Below are positions 36,471-44,446 of a stretch of 64,000 nucleotides of DNA, piece after piece. This DNA is from Gordonia desulfuricans NBRC 100010. Its GTDB lineage: Bacteria > Actinomycetota > Actinomycetes > Mycobacteriales > Mycobacteriaceae. A program made the translations under genes and the position numbers. Each line of letters starts with the position of its first letter. The first letter of the stretch is position 1. A model generated the notes under the pieces. That model saw nothing but the letters and a program-made list of their open reading frames with translations, ran no database searches and had not been told where the DNA came from. Where the stretch lies: assembly GCF_001485495.1 (NCBI RefSeq), contig NZ_BCNF01000026.1, forward strand, positions 1 through 64,000, given 5' to 3'.

Positions 36471-37547
36471 CTACTCCCCCACCCGCAGGGAGGGCAGGCC
36501 GGCCGGCTTGGGGATCTGCTCGACGCTGATCCGCTTGCGGAACACCCAGTACGTCCACGCCTGGTAGCAGATCACCACCGGGGTGACGATCACCGCCGCC
36601 CAGGTCATCACGGTGAGGGTGTAGTTGCTCGACACGGTGTTCTCGATGGTCAGGTTCCAGGCCGGATTCGTCGTCGACGGAAGCACATTCGGGAACAGCA
36701 CCGAGAACAGGGTGGCCACGGTACCGGCGATGGCGATACACGTCGCGGCAAAGGCGATGCCCTCACGCTGCACCTGGGTGGCGGCCACCATCACGACCGC
36801 GGCGACCGCGGCGATCAGCACCGGAATCCAGGTCCACCCGTTGCCGTAGGCGAACTGCGTCCACAGCAGGAAGGCCGCCGCGACCACCAGGGTCGGGATC
36901 GCGAGGACCTTCGCGTACTTCATCGCGTCCTGCTGCAGCACACCACTGGTCTTGAGGCCCAGGAAGATCGCGCCGTGGGTGAGGAACACCAGCAGGGTGG
37001 TGAGCCCACCGAGCAGGGCGTACGGGTTGAGCAGGTTGAAGAACCCGGCGGTGTACTGGTGATCGGCGTCGATCGGCAGGCCGCGGACCACATTGGCGAA
37101 GGCCACACCCCACAGGATCGCGGGAATCCATGAGCCGAGCCCGATCCCGATGTCACACCACTTCCGCCACCGGGGATCGTTGATCTTGCCGCGCCATTCG
37201 ATCGCGACGACACGGGTGATCAGACCGATCAGGATGATGAACAGCGGCAGATAGAACGCGGTGAACATGGTGGCGTACCACCCGCCGAAGGCGGCGAACA
37301 GTGCGCCGCCCGCGGTGAGCAGCCACACCTCGTTGCCGTCCCAGACCGGACCGATCGTGTTGAGCAGCACGCGCCGTCGTTTGTCGGGGTCGGCGACCTC
37401 GTCGGTGGCCGCGACCTGTTCGTCGCCACCGGTGTGGGTCCGCCCCAGGAACGGCATGAGCATGCCGACCCCGAAGTCGAAGCCCTCGAGCACGAAGTAG
37501 CCGATGAACAGGACGGCGACGAGGATGAACCAGAAGTTAGCCAGCAT
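36471..37547 (-). CDS. cydB: Cytochrome bd ubiquinol/menaquinol oxidase subunit II
   Basis: A 358-residue, eight-to-nine helix membrane subunit. The N-terminal FWFILVAVLFIGYFVLEGFD and GPVWDGNEVWLL are family hallmarks. It packs against CydA to complete the high-affinity oxygen-reducing oxidase. The ATG at 37547 follows cydA by 13 bp. Confidence 0.96.
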   Translation of the reverse strand: MLANFWFILVAVLFIGYFVLEGFDFGVGMLMPFLGRTHTGGDEQVAATDEVADPDKRRRVLLNTIGPVWDGNEVWLLTAGGALFAAFGGWYATMFTAFYLPLFIILIGLITRVVAIEWRGKINDPRWRKWCDIGIGLGSWIPAILWGVAFANVVRGLPIDADHQYTAGFFNLLNPYALLGGLTTLLVFLTHGAIFLGLKTSGVLQQDAMKYAKVLAIPTLVVAAAFLLWTQFAYGNGWTWIPVLIAAVAAVVMVAATQVQREGIAFAATCIAIAGTVATLFSVLFPNVLPSTTNPAWNLTIENTVSSNYTLTVMTWAAVIVTPVVICYQAWTYWVFRKRISVEQIPKPAGLPSLRVGE

Positions 37548-37560
37548 CAGTCGTCACTCC

Positions 37561-39132
37561 TCAGTACGCGAACGAGAGTTGTTTGGGCTCATCGGCATCG
37601 GAGTCGTCGTCGTCGGACCTGACCTCCGGGGCGATGTGGTCATAGGCGGCCGGTCCCTCCAGCGCATAGCGGCGTTGCAACATGAACCAGATGACGCCGA
37701 GCGCACCGTAGAGGATGGTGAAGCCGATCATCGTCACCCACAGCACCGGTGGCGTGTGGTTGGAGACGCCGTCCTGCACCATCATGCTGATCTGACGCGG
37801 ATCGAGGTTGTCCTGGAAGTTCGGGGCGACGACCCACGGCTGACGACCCATCTCGGTGAAGATCCAGCCGGATGCGTTGGCGAGGAACGGGGTCGGGATC
37901 ATCCACAGGGCGAGGATGCCGAACCGTCTGGACTCCACCACCCGCTTCTTGCGGGTGAGCCACAGGCCGCCGAGTGCGACCACCACCGAGCCCAGCGCCC
38001 AGGTGATCATGGCGCGGAATCCCCAGTAGGTGACGAACAGGTTGGGTGCGAAGTTCGCGCCCGGCATGTCGAAGTACTCCTGGTACTGCGTCTGGAGTTC
38101 GTTGACACCCTGCAACTCGGCATCGAACCGGTGGGTGGCCAGGAACGACAGCATGTTGGGGATCTCGATGACGTGATCGATGTTGTCGCAGTTGTTCTGC
38201 CGGCCGATCGACAGGACCGAGAAGCCGGCACCGGTCTCGGTGTTGCACAACGACTCCGCCGAGGCCATCTTCATCGGCTGCTGTTTGAACATGATCTGGG
38301 CCTGGAGGTCACCGGTGATGAACAGTGCGACACCGGCGACGATGGTGACCCACAAGGCCAGTCGGGTGACCGGTCGCCACAGGTGATGGGCATCGTGCTC
38401 GAGATCCTCAGGGGTGGCGTCGACCTGACTCGGTGCGGTGGTCGGCGGCAGATCCGGTGTCTCTCCGGTCTCGGCGGCGGCCCGCAATTTCCTGGCGCGC
38501 CACATGTTGCGCGACATCCACCAGATGCCGATCGCCGCGACGAAGGTGGCCGCGGTCAGCCAGGCACCGGCGAGGACGTGCGGGAACGCCGCAAGGGTCG
38601 TGTTGTTGGTGATGACGGCCCAGAAATCGTTCATCGCAGGGCGATCCCGGGTCTCGTCCCACACCACACCCACCGGGTGCTGCATCCACGAGTTGGCGGC
38701 GATGATGAAGTACGCCGACGCGGTCACGCCGATCGCGGCCAGCCAGATGGTGGCCAGGTGGATCTTTCGGGGCAGTCGATCCCAGCCGAAGATCCAGAGT
38801 CCGAGGAAGGTCGACTCCAGGAAGAAGGCCACCAGCCCCTCGAGCGCCAGTGGCGCGCCGAAGACGTCGGCGACGAATCGGCTGTACTCGCTCCAGTTCA
38901 TGCCGAACTGGAACTCCTGCACGATGCCGGTCGCGACACCGAGCGCGAAGTTGATCAGGAAGAGCTTCCCGAAGAACTTGGTCGCCCGCAGCCACTGCTC
39001 GTTGCCGGTCTTGTGCCAGACGGTCTGCATGATCGCCACCAGGGGCGCGAGACCGATCGTCAACGGCACGAAGATGAAGTGATAGACGGTGGTGATACCG
39101 AACTGCCACCGGGACAGATCCAGAGCGTTCAA
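37561..39132 (-). CDS. cydA: Cytochrome bd oxidase subunit I
   Basis: A 523-residue heme-bearing subunit. It opens NALDLSRWQFGITTVYHF, with the heme b595 histidine in TVYHF. It carries the quinol-binding GRQNNC region and the usual FTEMGRQPWVV block, and ends LSFAY as in M. tuberculosis CydA. The Q-loop is of the short actinobacterial type. A frame extends to 39213, but homology starts at the TTG at 39132, which has GAGG five bases upstream. The oxidase supports respiration in low oxygen and under nitric-oxide or sulfide stress. The region upstream holds a perfect palindrome. Confidence 0.95.
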   Translation of the reverse strand: MNALDLSRWQFGITTVYHFIFVPLTIGLAPLVAIMQTVWHKTGNEQWLRATKFFGKLFLINFALGVATGIVQEFQFGMNWSEYSRFVADVFGAPLALEGLVAFFLESTFLGLWIFGWDRLPRKIHLATIWLAAIGVTASAYFIIAANSWMQHPVGVVWDETRDRPAMNDFWAVITNNTTLAAFPHVLAGAWLTAATFVAAIGIWWMSRNMWRARKLRAAAETGETPDLPPTTAPSQVDATPEDLEHDAHHLWRPVTRLALWVTIVAGVALFITGDLQAQIMFKQQPMKMASAESLCNTETGAGFSVLSIGRQNNCDNIDHVIEIPNMLSFLATHRFDAELQGVNELQTQYQEYFDMPGANFAPNLFVTYWGFRAMITWALGSVVVALGGLWLTRKKRVVESRRFGILALWMIPTPFLANASGWIFTEMGRQPWVVAPNFQDNLDPRQISMMVQDGVSNHTPPVLWVTMIGFTILYGALGVIWFMLQRRYALEGPAAYDHIAPEVRSDDDDSDADEPKQLSFAY

Positions 39133-39236
39133 ATTCGCCTCAAATCGCTTGGCCGCGCCTCGGGCTGCGAGACGCGAACAGGGACGCAAGCATAGGCACT
39201 GACGCAGCGACACCGGTACGACACCACTGACGCTAT

Positions 39237-39255
39237 GTACTACGGCACGTAGTAC
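39237..39255. promoter_or_regulatory. Perfect 8-3-8 palindrome upstream of cydA
   Basis: GTACTACGGCACGTAGTAC is an 8-bp perfect dyad around a three-base centre, about 105 bp before the cydA start. It does not fit Rex, CRP or IdeR consensus sites as I know them. The size and symmetry suggest a TetR- or MarR-type dimer. Confidence 0.6.
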
Positions 39256-39376
39256 CTATGTCGGCGACGTTACGCCGGCCCGAAAAGCCCGACAAGCGAC
39301 CAAGGTCCCGCCACCATGGATTCAGTTGTGGGCCGAGTCTCTCTTGTGGTACGAGTCACGCATTTCGGACTCAACC

Positions 39377-40252
39377 CTATTCTGGCTGAACGCAAATCGC
39401 GCGGTTGACCAAATCGACGAATTTCTTCGCGTCCTCGGGCTCGGGCATCGCACGACCGTTGAGCGCGGTGACCCGTGCGGCCAGGGTGACGCTGCTGATC
39501 AGCCATACCGAGTCGGCCACCAGCAGGTCGGCCGGCCGTAGCACCCGGGTCTGCGTCGCCCACCCCTCGGACTCCGCGAGCGCGAAGGTCGCGAGCTGGG
39601 TGGTCCCGGGCAGGATGCCCACCTCGACCGGGGGCGTGACCAGCGTCTCGCCGGTGACGGCCACCACGGTCGACCGCGGACCCTCCAGGACGGCCCCCTC
39701 GCTGCTGACATAGATCACGTCGTCGTAGCCGAGTGAGCCGGCGTACCGCAGTGCGGCCATGTTGGTCGCATAACTCAATGTCTTGGCGCCGAGCAGCTGC
39801 CAGGGCGCGGCCTCGGCCAGATCGAGGGAGAAACCGCGATCCAATGTCACCACCGACACCCCGGACTCCCGCGCGGCCGCAGCACGCGGGGCCACCTCGC
39901 CGACGGTCAGATAGGCGGTGGGCGGACCGGCCGGGGTGCTCTCCCGGCCGCGCGAGTACACCAGGCGCAGCAGTCCCTCGGTCCGGTTCCCGGCACGCTC
40001 GGTCCAGGTGGTGGCGGCCACGTCGATGGCCGCCTGCCAGGCGGCACGGTCCGGGGCGGGCAGGTCCAGCATGACGGCGCTGCGGGCGAGCCGGTCGAGG
40101 TGCAGGTCGACGCAGCGCGCGTGTCCGTCGCGGATCAGCAGGGTCTCGAAGATGCCGTCGCCCCGCACCGCCGCGAGGTCGTCGGCATGGAGGAACGGGG
40201 TGTCCGGATCGAGAACCGTGCCATCGAGGGTCACCAGGATCGACTGCGCCAT
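39377..40252 (-). CDS. pabC: Class IV aminotransferase/4-amino-4-deoxychorismate lyase
   Basis: A 291-residue PLP enzyme of fold type IV. The PLP lysine lies in LGAKTLSYATN, and VSSEGAVLEGPRSTV is the class IV consensus. It would release 4-aminobenzoate from aminodeoxychorismate for folate synthesis; branched-chain or D-amino-acid transaminases are close relatives. The ATG at 40252 is family-like; upstream extension is basic filler. It diverges from ygfZ, another folate-linked gene, as Rv0812 does from Rv0811c. Confidence 0.88.
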   Translation of the reverse strand: MAQSILVTLDGTVLDPDTPFLHADDLAAVRGDGIFETLLIRDGHARCVDLHLDRLARSAVMLDLPAPDRAAWQAAIDVAATTWTERAGNRTEGLLRLVYSRGRESTPAGPPTAYLTVGEVAPRAAAARESGVSVVTLDRGFSLDLAEAAPWQLLGAKTLSYATNMAALRYAGSLGYDDVIYVSSEGAVLEGPRSTVVAVTGETLVTPPVEVGILPGTTQLATFALAESEGWATQTRVLRPADLLVADSVWLISSVTLAARVTALNGRAMPEPEDAKKFVDLVNRAICVQPE

Positions 40253-40318
40253 ACCGCCAAGGGTATGCGGGCAGGCACGACGGTGTGGCATCGGCATCGA
40301 AGTGTCTAGACTCGAGGC

Positions 40319-41545
40319 GTGACCCGCTCACCCATCCTGACCAGGTATTCCGGCGAGGGAGCGGTCGGTTCGGCCGTCGCTGCCGATCCCGCAGGCACCG
40401 GCAGTCCAGAATCCGACAGCTCCCCGCACGAGACCCCGGGGTACGAGACCCCGTGGCACTACGGCGACCCGCTGGGCGAACAGCGTGCCGCGATCACCGG
40501 TGCGATCGTCGTCGACCGCAGTGACCGCGCGGTGCTCGAACTCACCGGCCCCGAACGGCTGAGCTGGCTGCACACCATCTGCAGCCAGTACCTCACCAAC
40601 CTCGCCGACCGCCACAGCGCCGAGGCACTCTCGCTGGACACGAACGGCCGGGTCGAGGACCACTTCGTCCTCACCGACATCGACGACGTCACCTGGGTCG
40701 ACACCGAGCCGGCGCGCGGGCGGGCACTGCTGGACTTCCTCACCAAGATGGTCTTCTGGGCCAAGGTGGAGCCGGCCGACCGGCCGGATCTGCGGGTGCT
40801 CACCCTGATCGGCCCCGACGCCGTGCGCGGACCGATCGCCGACGTGCTCGGCGTCCCCGCCGACGCCGCGGTCTATCAGGCCGGAGACCTGCCGGAGACC
40901 CACCACGACGACGAACCGCTCGGGTTCTGGCGGATCATGCCGCCGCTGTCGGAGGGACCGCACTCCGACGCCCTGCTGCCCGTCGTCGACGTGGTGGTGC
41001 CCGAACCCGATCTGCTGACCTGGTGGGCCGAGCTCGTGGCGGCCGGCGCCCGGATGGCCGGCAGCTGGGCCTTCGATGCGCTGCGCGTGGCCGGGCTACG
41101 GCCGCGTCTGGGCGTCGACACCGACGAGCGCACCATCCCGCACGAGGCCCACTGGATCGGCGGTCCCGCCGAGTTCGGGGCGGTCCACCTCGACAAGGGC
41201 TGCTATCGCGGGCAGGAGACGGTGGCCCGGGTGCACAACCTCGGCAAGCCGCCCCGCCAACTGGTCCTGCTACACCTCGACGGCTCCAGCGACCACCGGC
41301 CCGCACCGGGTGGCCCGATCACCGCGGGCGGACGCACGGTCGGCCGGCTCGGGACCGTCGTCGACCACTTCGACCTCGGTCCGGTGGCGCTCGGTCTGGT
41401 CAAGCGCGGGATCGGTGCCGACATCGATCTCGTCGTCGGCGACGAGGACGCCATGGCCGCGCGGATCGATCCCGATTCGGTGGCCGCCGACGAGCACGTC
41501 CAGGCCGGGCGGGCCGCCGTCGAACGACTCCGTGGACGGGCCTGA
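40319..41545 (+). CDS. ygfZ: Folate-binding Fe-S maintenance protein YgfZ (GcvT-like)
   Basis: A 408-residue GcvT-family protein. The YgfZ signature is KGCYRGQETVAR, with the conserved cysteine. It uses tetrahydrofolate to help assemble or repair Fe-S enzymes such as MiaB. The start is GTG at 40319. Neighbour to pabC across a short divergent promoter. Its stop lies 25 bp before the MOSC start. Confidence 0.92.
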   Translation: MTRSPILTRYSGEGAVGSAVAADPAGTGSPESDSSPHETPGYETPWHYGDPLGEQRAAITGAIVVDRSDRAVLELTGPERLSWLHTICSQYLTNLADRHSAEALSLDTNGRVEDHFVLTDIDDVTWVDTEPARGRALLDFLTKMVFWAKVEPADRPDLRVLTLIGPDAVRGPIADVLGVPADAAVYQAGDLPETHHDDEPLGFWRIMPPLSEGPHSDALLPVVDVVVPEPDLLTWWAELVAAGARMAGSWAFDALRVAGLRPRLGVDTDERTIPHEAHWIGGPAEFGAVHLDKGCYRGQETVARVHNLGKPPRQLVLLHLDGSSDHRPAPGGPITAGGRTVGRLGTVVDHFDLGPVALGLVKRGIGADIDLVVGDEDAMAARIDPDSVAADEHVQAGRAAVERLRGRA

Positions 41546-41570
41546 GGTGGGCGGGACCGAAGCACTGCCG

Positions 41571-42197
41571 ATGGGCCGGGTCCTCGCCGTGTGCGTGGCG
41601 ACCGACGACGTCGACCTCGGCGCGGTCGGGGTGAGCGCCATCGACAAGCACCCGCAGCCGGATCGCGTCGTCGTCGGGGAGCTGGGCCCGGTGACCGACC
41701 ACGTGTGTGACACGAAGCACCACGGCGGTGCGGATCAGGCGGTCTACGCCTACGACGACGCCGAGGCACGGCGCTGGGCCGGCGAACTCGGGCGTGAGCT
41801 TGCTTACGGCTGGTTCGGCGAGAACCTCCGGATCGAGGGGATGCCGGTGACCGACGCCATCGTCGGTGAGCGCTGGGCGGTCGGCGACGACGGCCTCGTC
41901 CTGGAGACCACCATCCCCCGTATCCCGTGCCGGACCTTCGCGGCGTGGGCGGAGGAACCGCAGTGGGTCAAGCGGTTCATGCAGCGCGGTGATTCCGGCG
42001 CCTACCTGCGTGTTCTGACACCGGGAACGGTCGGCGCGGGCGACGAGGTGCGGGTGGTCCATCGACCCGATCACGGTGTGAGGGTTCGCGACCTGATCTT
42101 CGGCACGTCCGCGGCAGACCTGCGGGCCCTGCTCGCCGGCGACGATCTCCCGCCCAAGGTACGGCGCGAGGCGACCAAGCATCTGGCCCGTGCCTGA
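41571..42197 (+). CDS. MOSC-domain protein (YiiM type)
   Basis: A 208-residue protein. The MOSC domain is recognised by the hydrophilic KHHGGADQAVYAY, GWFGENLRIEG and the cysteine in IPRIPCRTFAAW. MOSC proteins handle molybdenum-cofactor sulfur or reduce N-hydroxylated substrates. Possible upstream GTG starts (41532 and 41547) overlap or abut ygfZ; ATG 41571 is chosen as the domain start. It is tightly linked to ygfZ and likely co-transcribed. It is not part of the M. tuberculosis order at this point. Confidence 0.85.
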   Translation: MGRVLAVCVATDDVDLGAVGVSAIDKHPQPDRVVVGELGPVTDHVCDTKHHGGADQAVYAYDDAEARRWAGELGRELAYGWFGENLRIEGMPVTDAIVGERWAVGDDGLVLETTIPRIPCRTFAAWAEEPQWVKRFMQRGDSGAYLRVLTPGTVGAGDEVRVVHRPDHGVRVRDLIFGTSAADLRALLAGDDLPPKVRREATKHLARA

Positions 42198-42286
42198 CCG
42201 GGTCGGCGTGCCGTAACCAGGGGAGTCAACGGAATCGGCAAGAGCGCGCTAGACTGGTCCCCACGACATACTCAACTACCTAGAGA

Positions 42287-42315
42287 ACGGGGCCGCCACA
42301 CATTGGCCGCCCCGT
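42287..42315 (+). promoter_or_regulatory. Short stem-loop in the DUF3073 leader
   Basis: ACGGGGC and GCCCCGT form a 7-bp stem with a 15-base loop, 22 bp before the DUF3073 start and about 30 bp after a -10-like TAGACT. It may affect translation or mRNA stability. Confidence 0.35.
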
Positions 42316-42336
42316 CATTGTGCGAGGGGGTCCCAT

Positions 42337-42519
42337 ATGGGCCGCGGCCGGGCTAAAGCAAAGCAGACGAAGGTTGCTCGTCAGCTCAAGTACTCCACTC
42401 CCCACACCGACTTCGAGAGCTTGCAGCGCGAGCTGTCGGGGTCGGGGGATTCGGTTGATCATCACCCGGATCCTGTGGTGGAGGAGTGGGCCGAAGAGGA
42501 CGAGTGGCGCCACGCTTGA
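42337..42519 (+). CDS. DUF3073 small conserved protein
   Basis: A 60-residue protein, basic at the N-terminus (MGRGRAKAKQTKVARQLKYS) and acidic at the C-terminus (VVEEWAEEDEW). It matches the DUF3073 family, which sits next to purM in many actinobacteria (Rv0810c). No function is established. The charge polarity suggests a nucleic-acid or ribosome-associated protein, but that is speculation. Confidence 0.88.
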   Translation: MGRGRAKAKQTKVARQLKYSTPHTDFESLQRELSGSGDSVDHHPDPVVEEWAEEDEWRHA

Positions 42520-42781
42520 CGGCGTGGAGTCGAGTGCCTCTTGACCTGGACCTGACGTCGACCACCCCGACGCAGGCACGGTAGCTTCCGAATCGCAAGC
42601 GACGACGCCGGTCACCGGTTGTGAGCCCCTGCCCGGGCCACGCCGGTGGCCGGTGCCGTCGCTTGTGGTCGTTGCCCGGCGGCTGTTGCCGCTCCCCTGT
42701 CAGTCGCGCTCCCGCTGCGTCTGCTCCCGCTGCTCCTGCCGCGCGTCTGTTCCTGAAACTAGGGGAAAGTGACTTTCCCCT

Positions 42782-43067
42782 ACTTTCGTCACCTTCCCCG
42801 TGTTGTAACCAGGGGAAAGCCACGAATCTAGGGGAAGGACACCTTCCCCGGGTTTCGGGACACCGGGAAGTGCGATCCCGGACGACCCGTCGTCGACGAC
42901 GAGCTCCCACTCGATCCTCACCCACCCCGTCCCCGACCGCCCGAAACCCGACTGCCCGAAACCCACCGACAGAAACCAGGGGAAAGCGGACCTTCCCCCA
43001 CTTTCGTCACCTTCCCCGTGTTGCAACCAGGGGAAAGCCACGAATCTAGGGGAAGGACACCTTCCCC
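42782..43067. repeat. 68-bp direct repeat pair with GGGGAAAG/CTTTCCCC hairpins
   Basis: Copy 1 at 42782-42849 and copy 2 at 43000-43067 differ at one base. Each contains inverted AGGGGAAGG and CCTTCCCC arms and ACCAGGGGAAAG blocks that can pair with flanking CTTTCCCC stretches. The 218-bp offset holds more partial copies (GGGAAG, CCCGAAACCC). This is most of a 720-bp gap (42520-43240) between convergent genes, in which I see no coding potential. Confidence 0.8.
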
Positions 43068-43070
43068 TGG

Positions 43071-43142
43071 TTTCGGGCCGTCCCCGAGTTTCGGGCCGTC
43101 CCCGGGTTTCGGGCCGTCCCCGGGTTTCGGGGCGTCCCCGGG
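43071..43142. repeat. Four tandem 18-bp repeats
   Basis: Four contiguous units of TTTCGGGCCGTCCCCGGG with one- to two-base variants, followed by a truncated TTTCCCC. The array directly abuts the second 68-bp copy and stops 17 bp before the purM terminator. Confidence 0.85.
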
Positions 43143-43158
43143 TTTCCCCACAGACATA

Positions 43159-43206
43159 CGACAGAGCCCGTCGACACCGATCTCTCGGCGTCGACGGGCT
43201 CTGTCG
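43159..43206 (-). terminator. purM terminator
   Basis: CGACAGAGCCCGTCGAC (43159-43175) pairs perfectly with GTCGACGGGCTCTGTCG (43190-43206), with a further ACAGACA/TGTCTGT outer stem. It starts 35 bp past the purM stop. Confidence 0.9.
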
Positions 43207-43240
43207 TTATCGTGTCTGTGTTGCCGTGTCCGGCAGGCAC

Positions 43241-44338
43241 TCAGAAGCGCGGGTGCTCGCCGACCAGTGTCGCGCGCGGGGCGGCGTCGGAGGACCGCTT
43301 GATGGTGCCCAGCACCCAGTTGTCGACGTGGCGTGCGGTCAGGACCGCCTGTGCCCGGTCGGTGTCCTCGGGAGCGACGACGGCGACCATGCCCACACCC
43401 ATGTTGAAGGTGCGCTCCATCTCGGCCTGCGCCACGCGACCGCGCTGCGCGATCATCGCGAAGATCGGTGCGGGGGTCCAGGTGTTGCGTTCCAGTTCGG
43501 CGACGAGTCCTTCCGGGATCACCCGGGCCAGATTCTCGGCCAGTCCGCCACCGGTGACGTGGGCAAAGGTGCGCACATCGGTCTCGGCGGCCAGGGCCAG
43601 GCAGTCGCGGGCGTAGATACGGGTCGGCTCGAGCAGCTCCTCACCGAGGGTGCGGCCGAACTCCTCCACGTGCCCACCGAGATCCATGTGACCCCAGTCC
43701 AGCAGGACCTTGCGGGCCAGCGAGTAACCGTTGGAGTGCAGTCCCGACGCACCCATCGCGATCACCGTGTCGCCGGCCCGGACCTTCTCCGGCGACAGCA
43801 CCTGATCGGCCTCGACGACGCCGATCGCGGTCGCCGACAGATCGTAGTGGTCGTCACGCATCAGACCCGGGTGCTCGGCGGTCTCACCGCCGAGCAGGGC
43901 ACAGCCGGCGATGACACAGCCGTCGGCGATACCGGCGACGATCTCGGCGACCGTCTCGGGCACCACCTTGCCGATGGCGATGTAGTCCTGCAGGAACAGC
44001 GGCTCCGCACCGCAGACGACGAGGTCGTCGACGCACATGGCGACGAGGTCCTGGCCGACGGTGTCGTGCTTGCCGACCGCCTGGGCGACGGCGAGCTTGG
44101 TGCCGACGCCGTCGCTCGCCGCGGCGAGCACCGGCTCACGGTAGTTGCCCTTCAGGGCGAACAGACCGGAGAAGCCGCCGAGTCCGCCGAGTACCTCCGG
44201 GCGCGTGGCCCGCTTGGCGTGACTCGAGATCAGCTCGACAGCGCGCTCACCGGCGTCGATGTCCACACCTGCGGCCGCATACGACAGGCCCTCGGGCGTG
44301 GTGTTCGTGTTCTCGGTGGCCGAATCCTGTTCGCTCAT
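43241..44338 (-). CDS. purM: Phosphoribosylformylglycinamidine cyclo-ligase
   Basis: A 365-residue AIR synthetase for step five of purine synthesis, ATP-dependent ring closure of FGAM. Family motifs are GLSYAAAGVDIDAGE at the N-terminus, ASDGVGTKLAVA and GASGLHSNGYSL. It lies 108 bp after purF on the same strand, as in Rv0808-Rv0809. Confidence 0.96.
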   Translation of the reverse strand: MSEQDSATENTNTTPEGLSYAAAGVDIDAGERAVELISSHAKRATRPEVLGGLGGFSGLFALKGNYREPVLAAASDGVGTKLAVAQAVGKHDTVGQDLVAMCVDDLVVCGAEPLFLQDYIAIGKVVPETVAEIVAGIADGCVIAGCALLGGETAEHPGLMRDDHYDLSATAIGVVEADQVLSPEKVRAGDTVIAMGASGLHSNGYSLARKVLLDWGHMDLGGHVEEFGRTLGEELLEPTRIYARDCLALAAETDVRTFAHVTGGGLAENLARVIPEGLVAELERNTWTPAPIFAMIAQRGRVAQAEMERTFNMGVGMVAVVAPEDTDRAQAVLTARHVDNWVLGTIKRSSDAAPRATLVGEHPRF

Positions 44339-44446
44339 CTCCGGCGAAGCACCCCTTGTTCGAATCAGGTCAGGAAGATCGCCGCCGATCGGCGATCTCG
44401 TCCCTGGCGGACCAATCCGCCGGATATACGCTACCCGAGACCGAGG

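Noticed and set aside
43071-43142. Tandem 18-bp repeats as a CRISPR array
   Set aside because: Units are contiguous without variable spacers, too short, and no cas genes are present.
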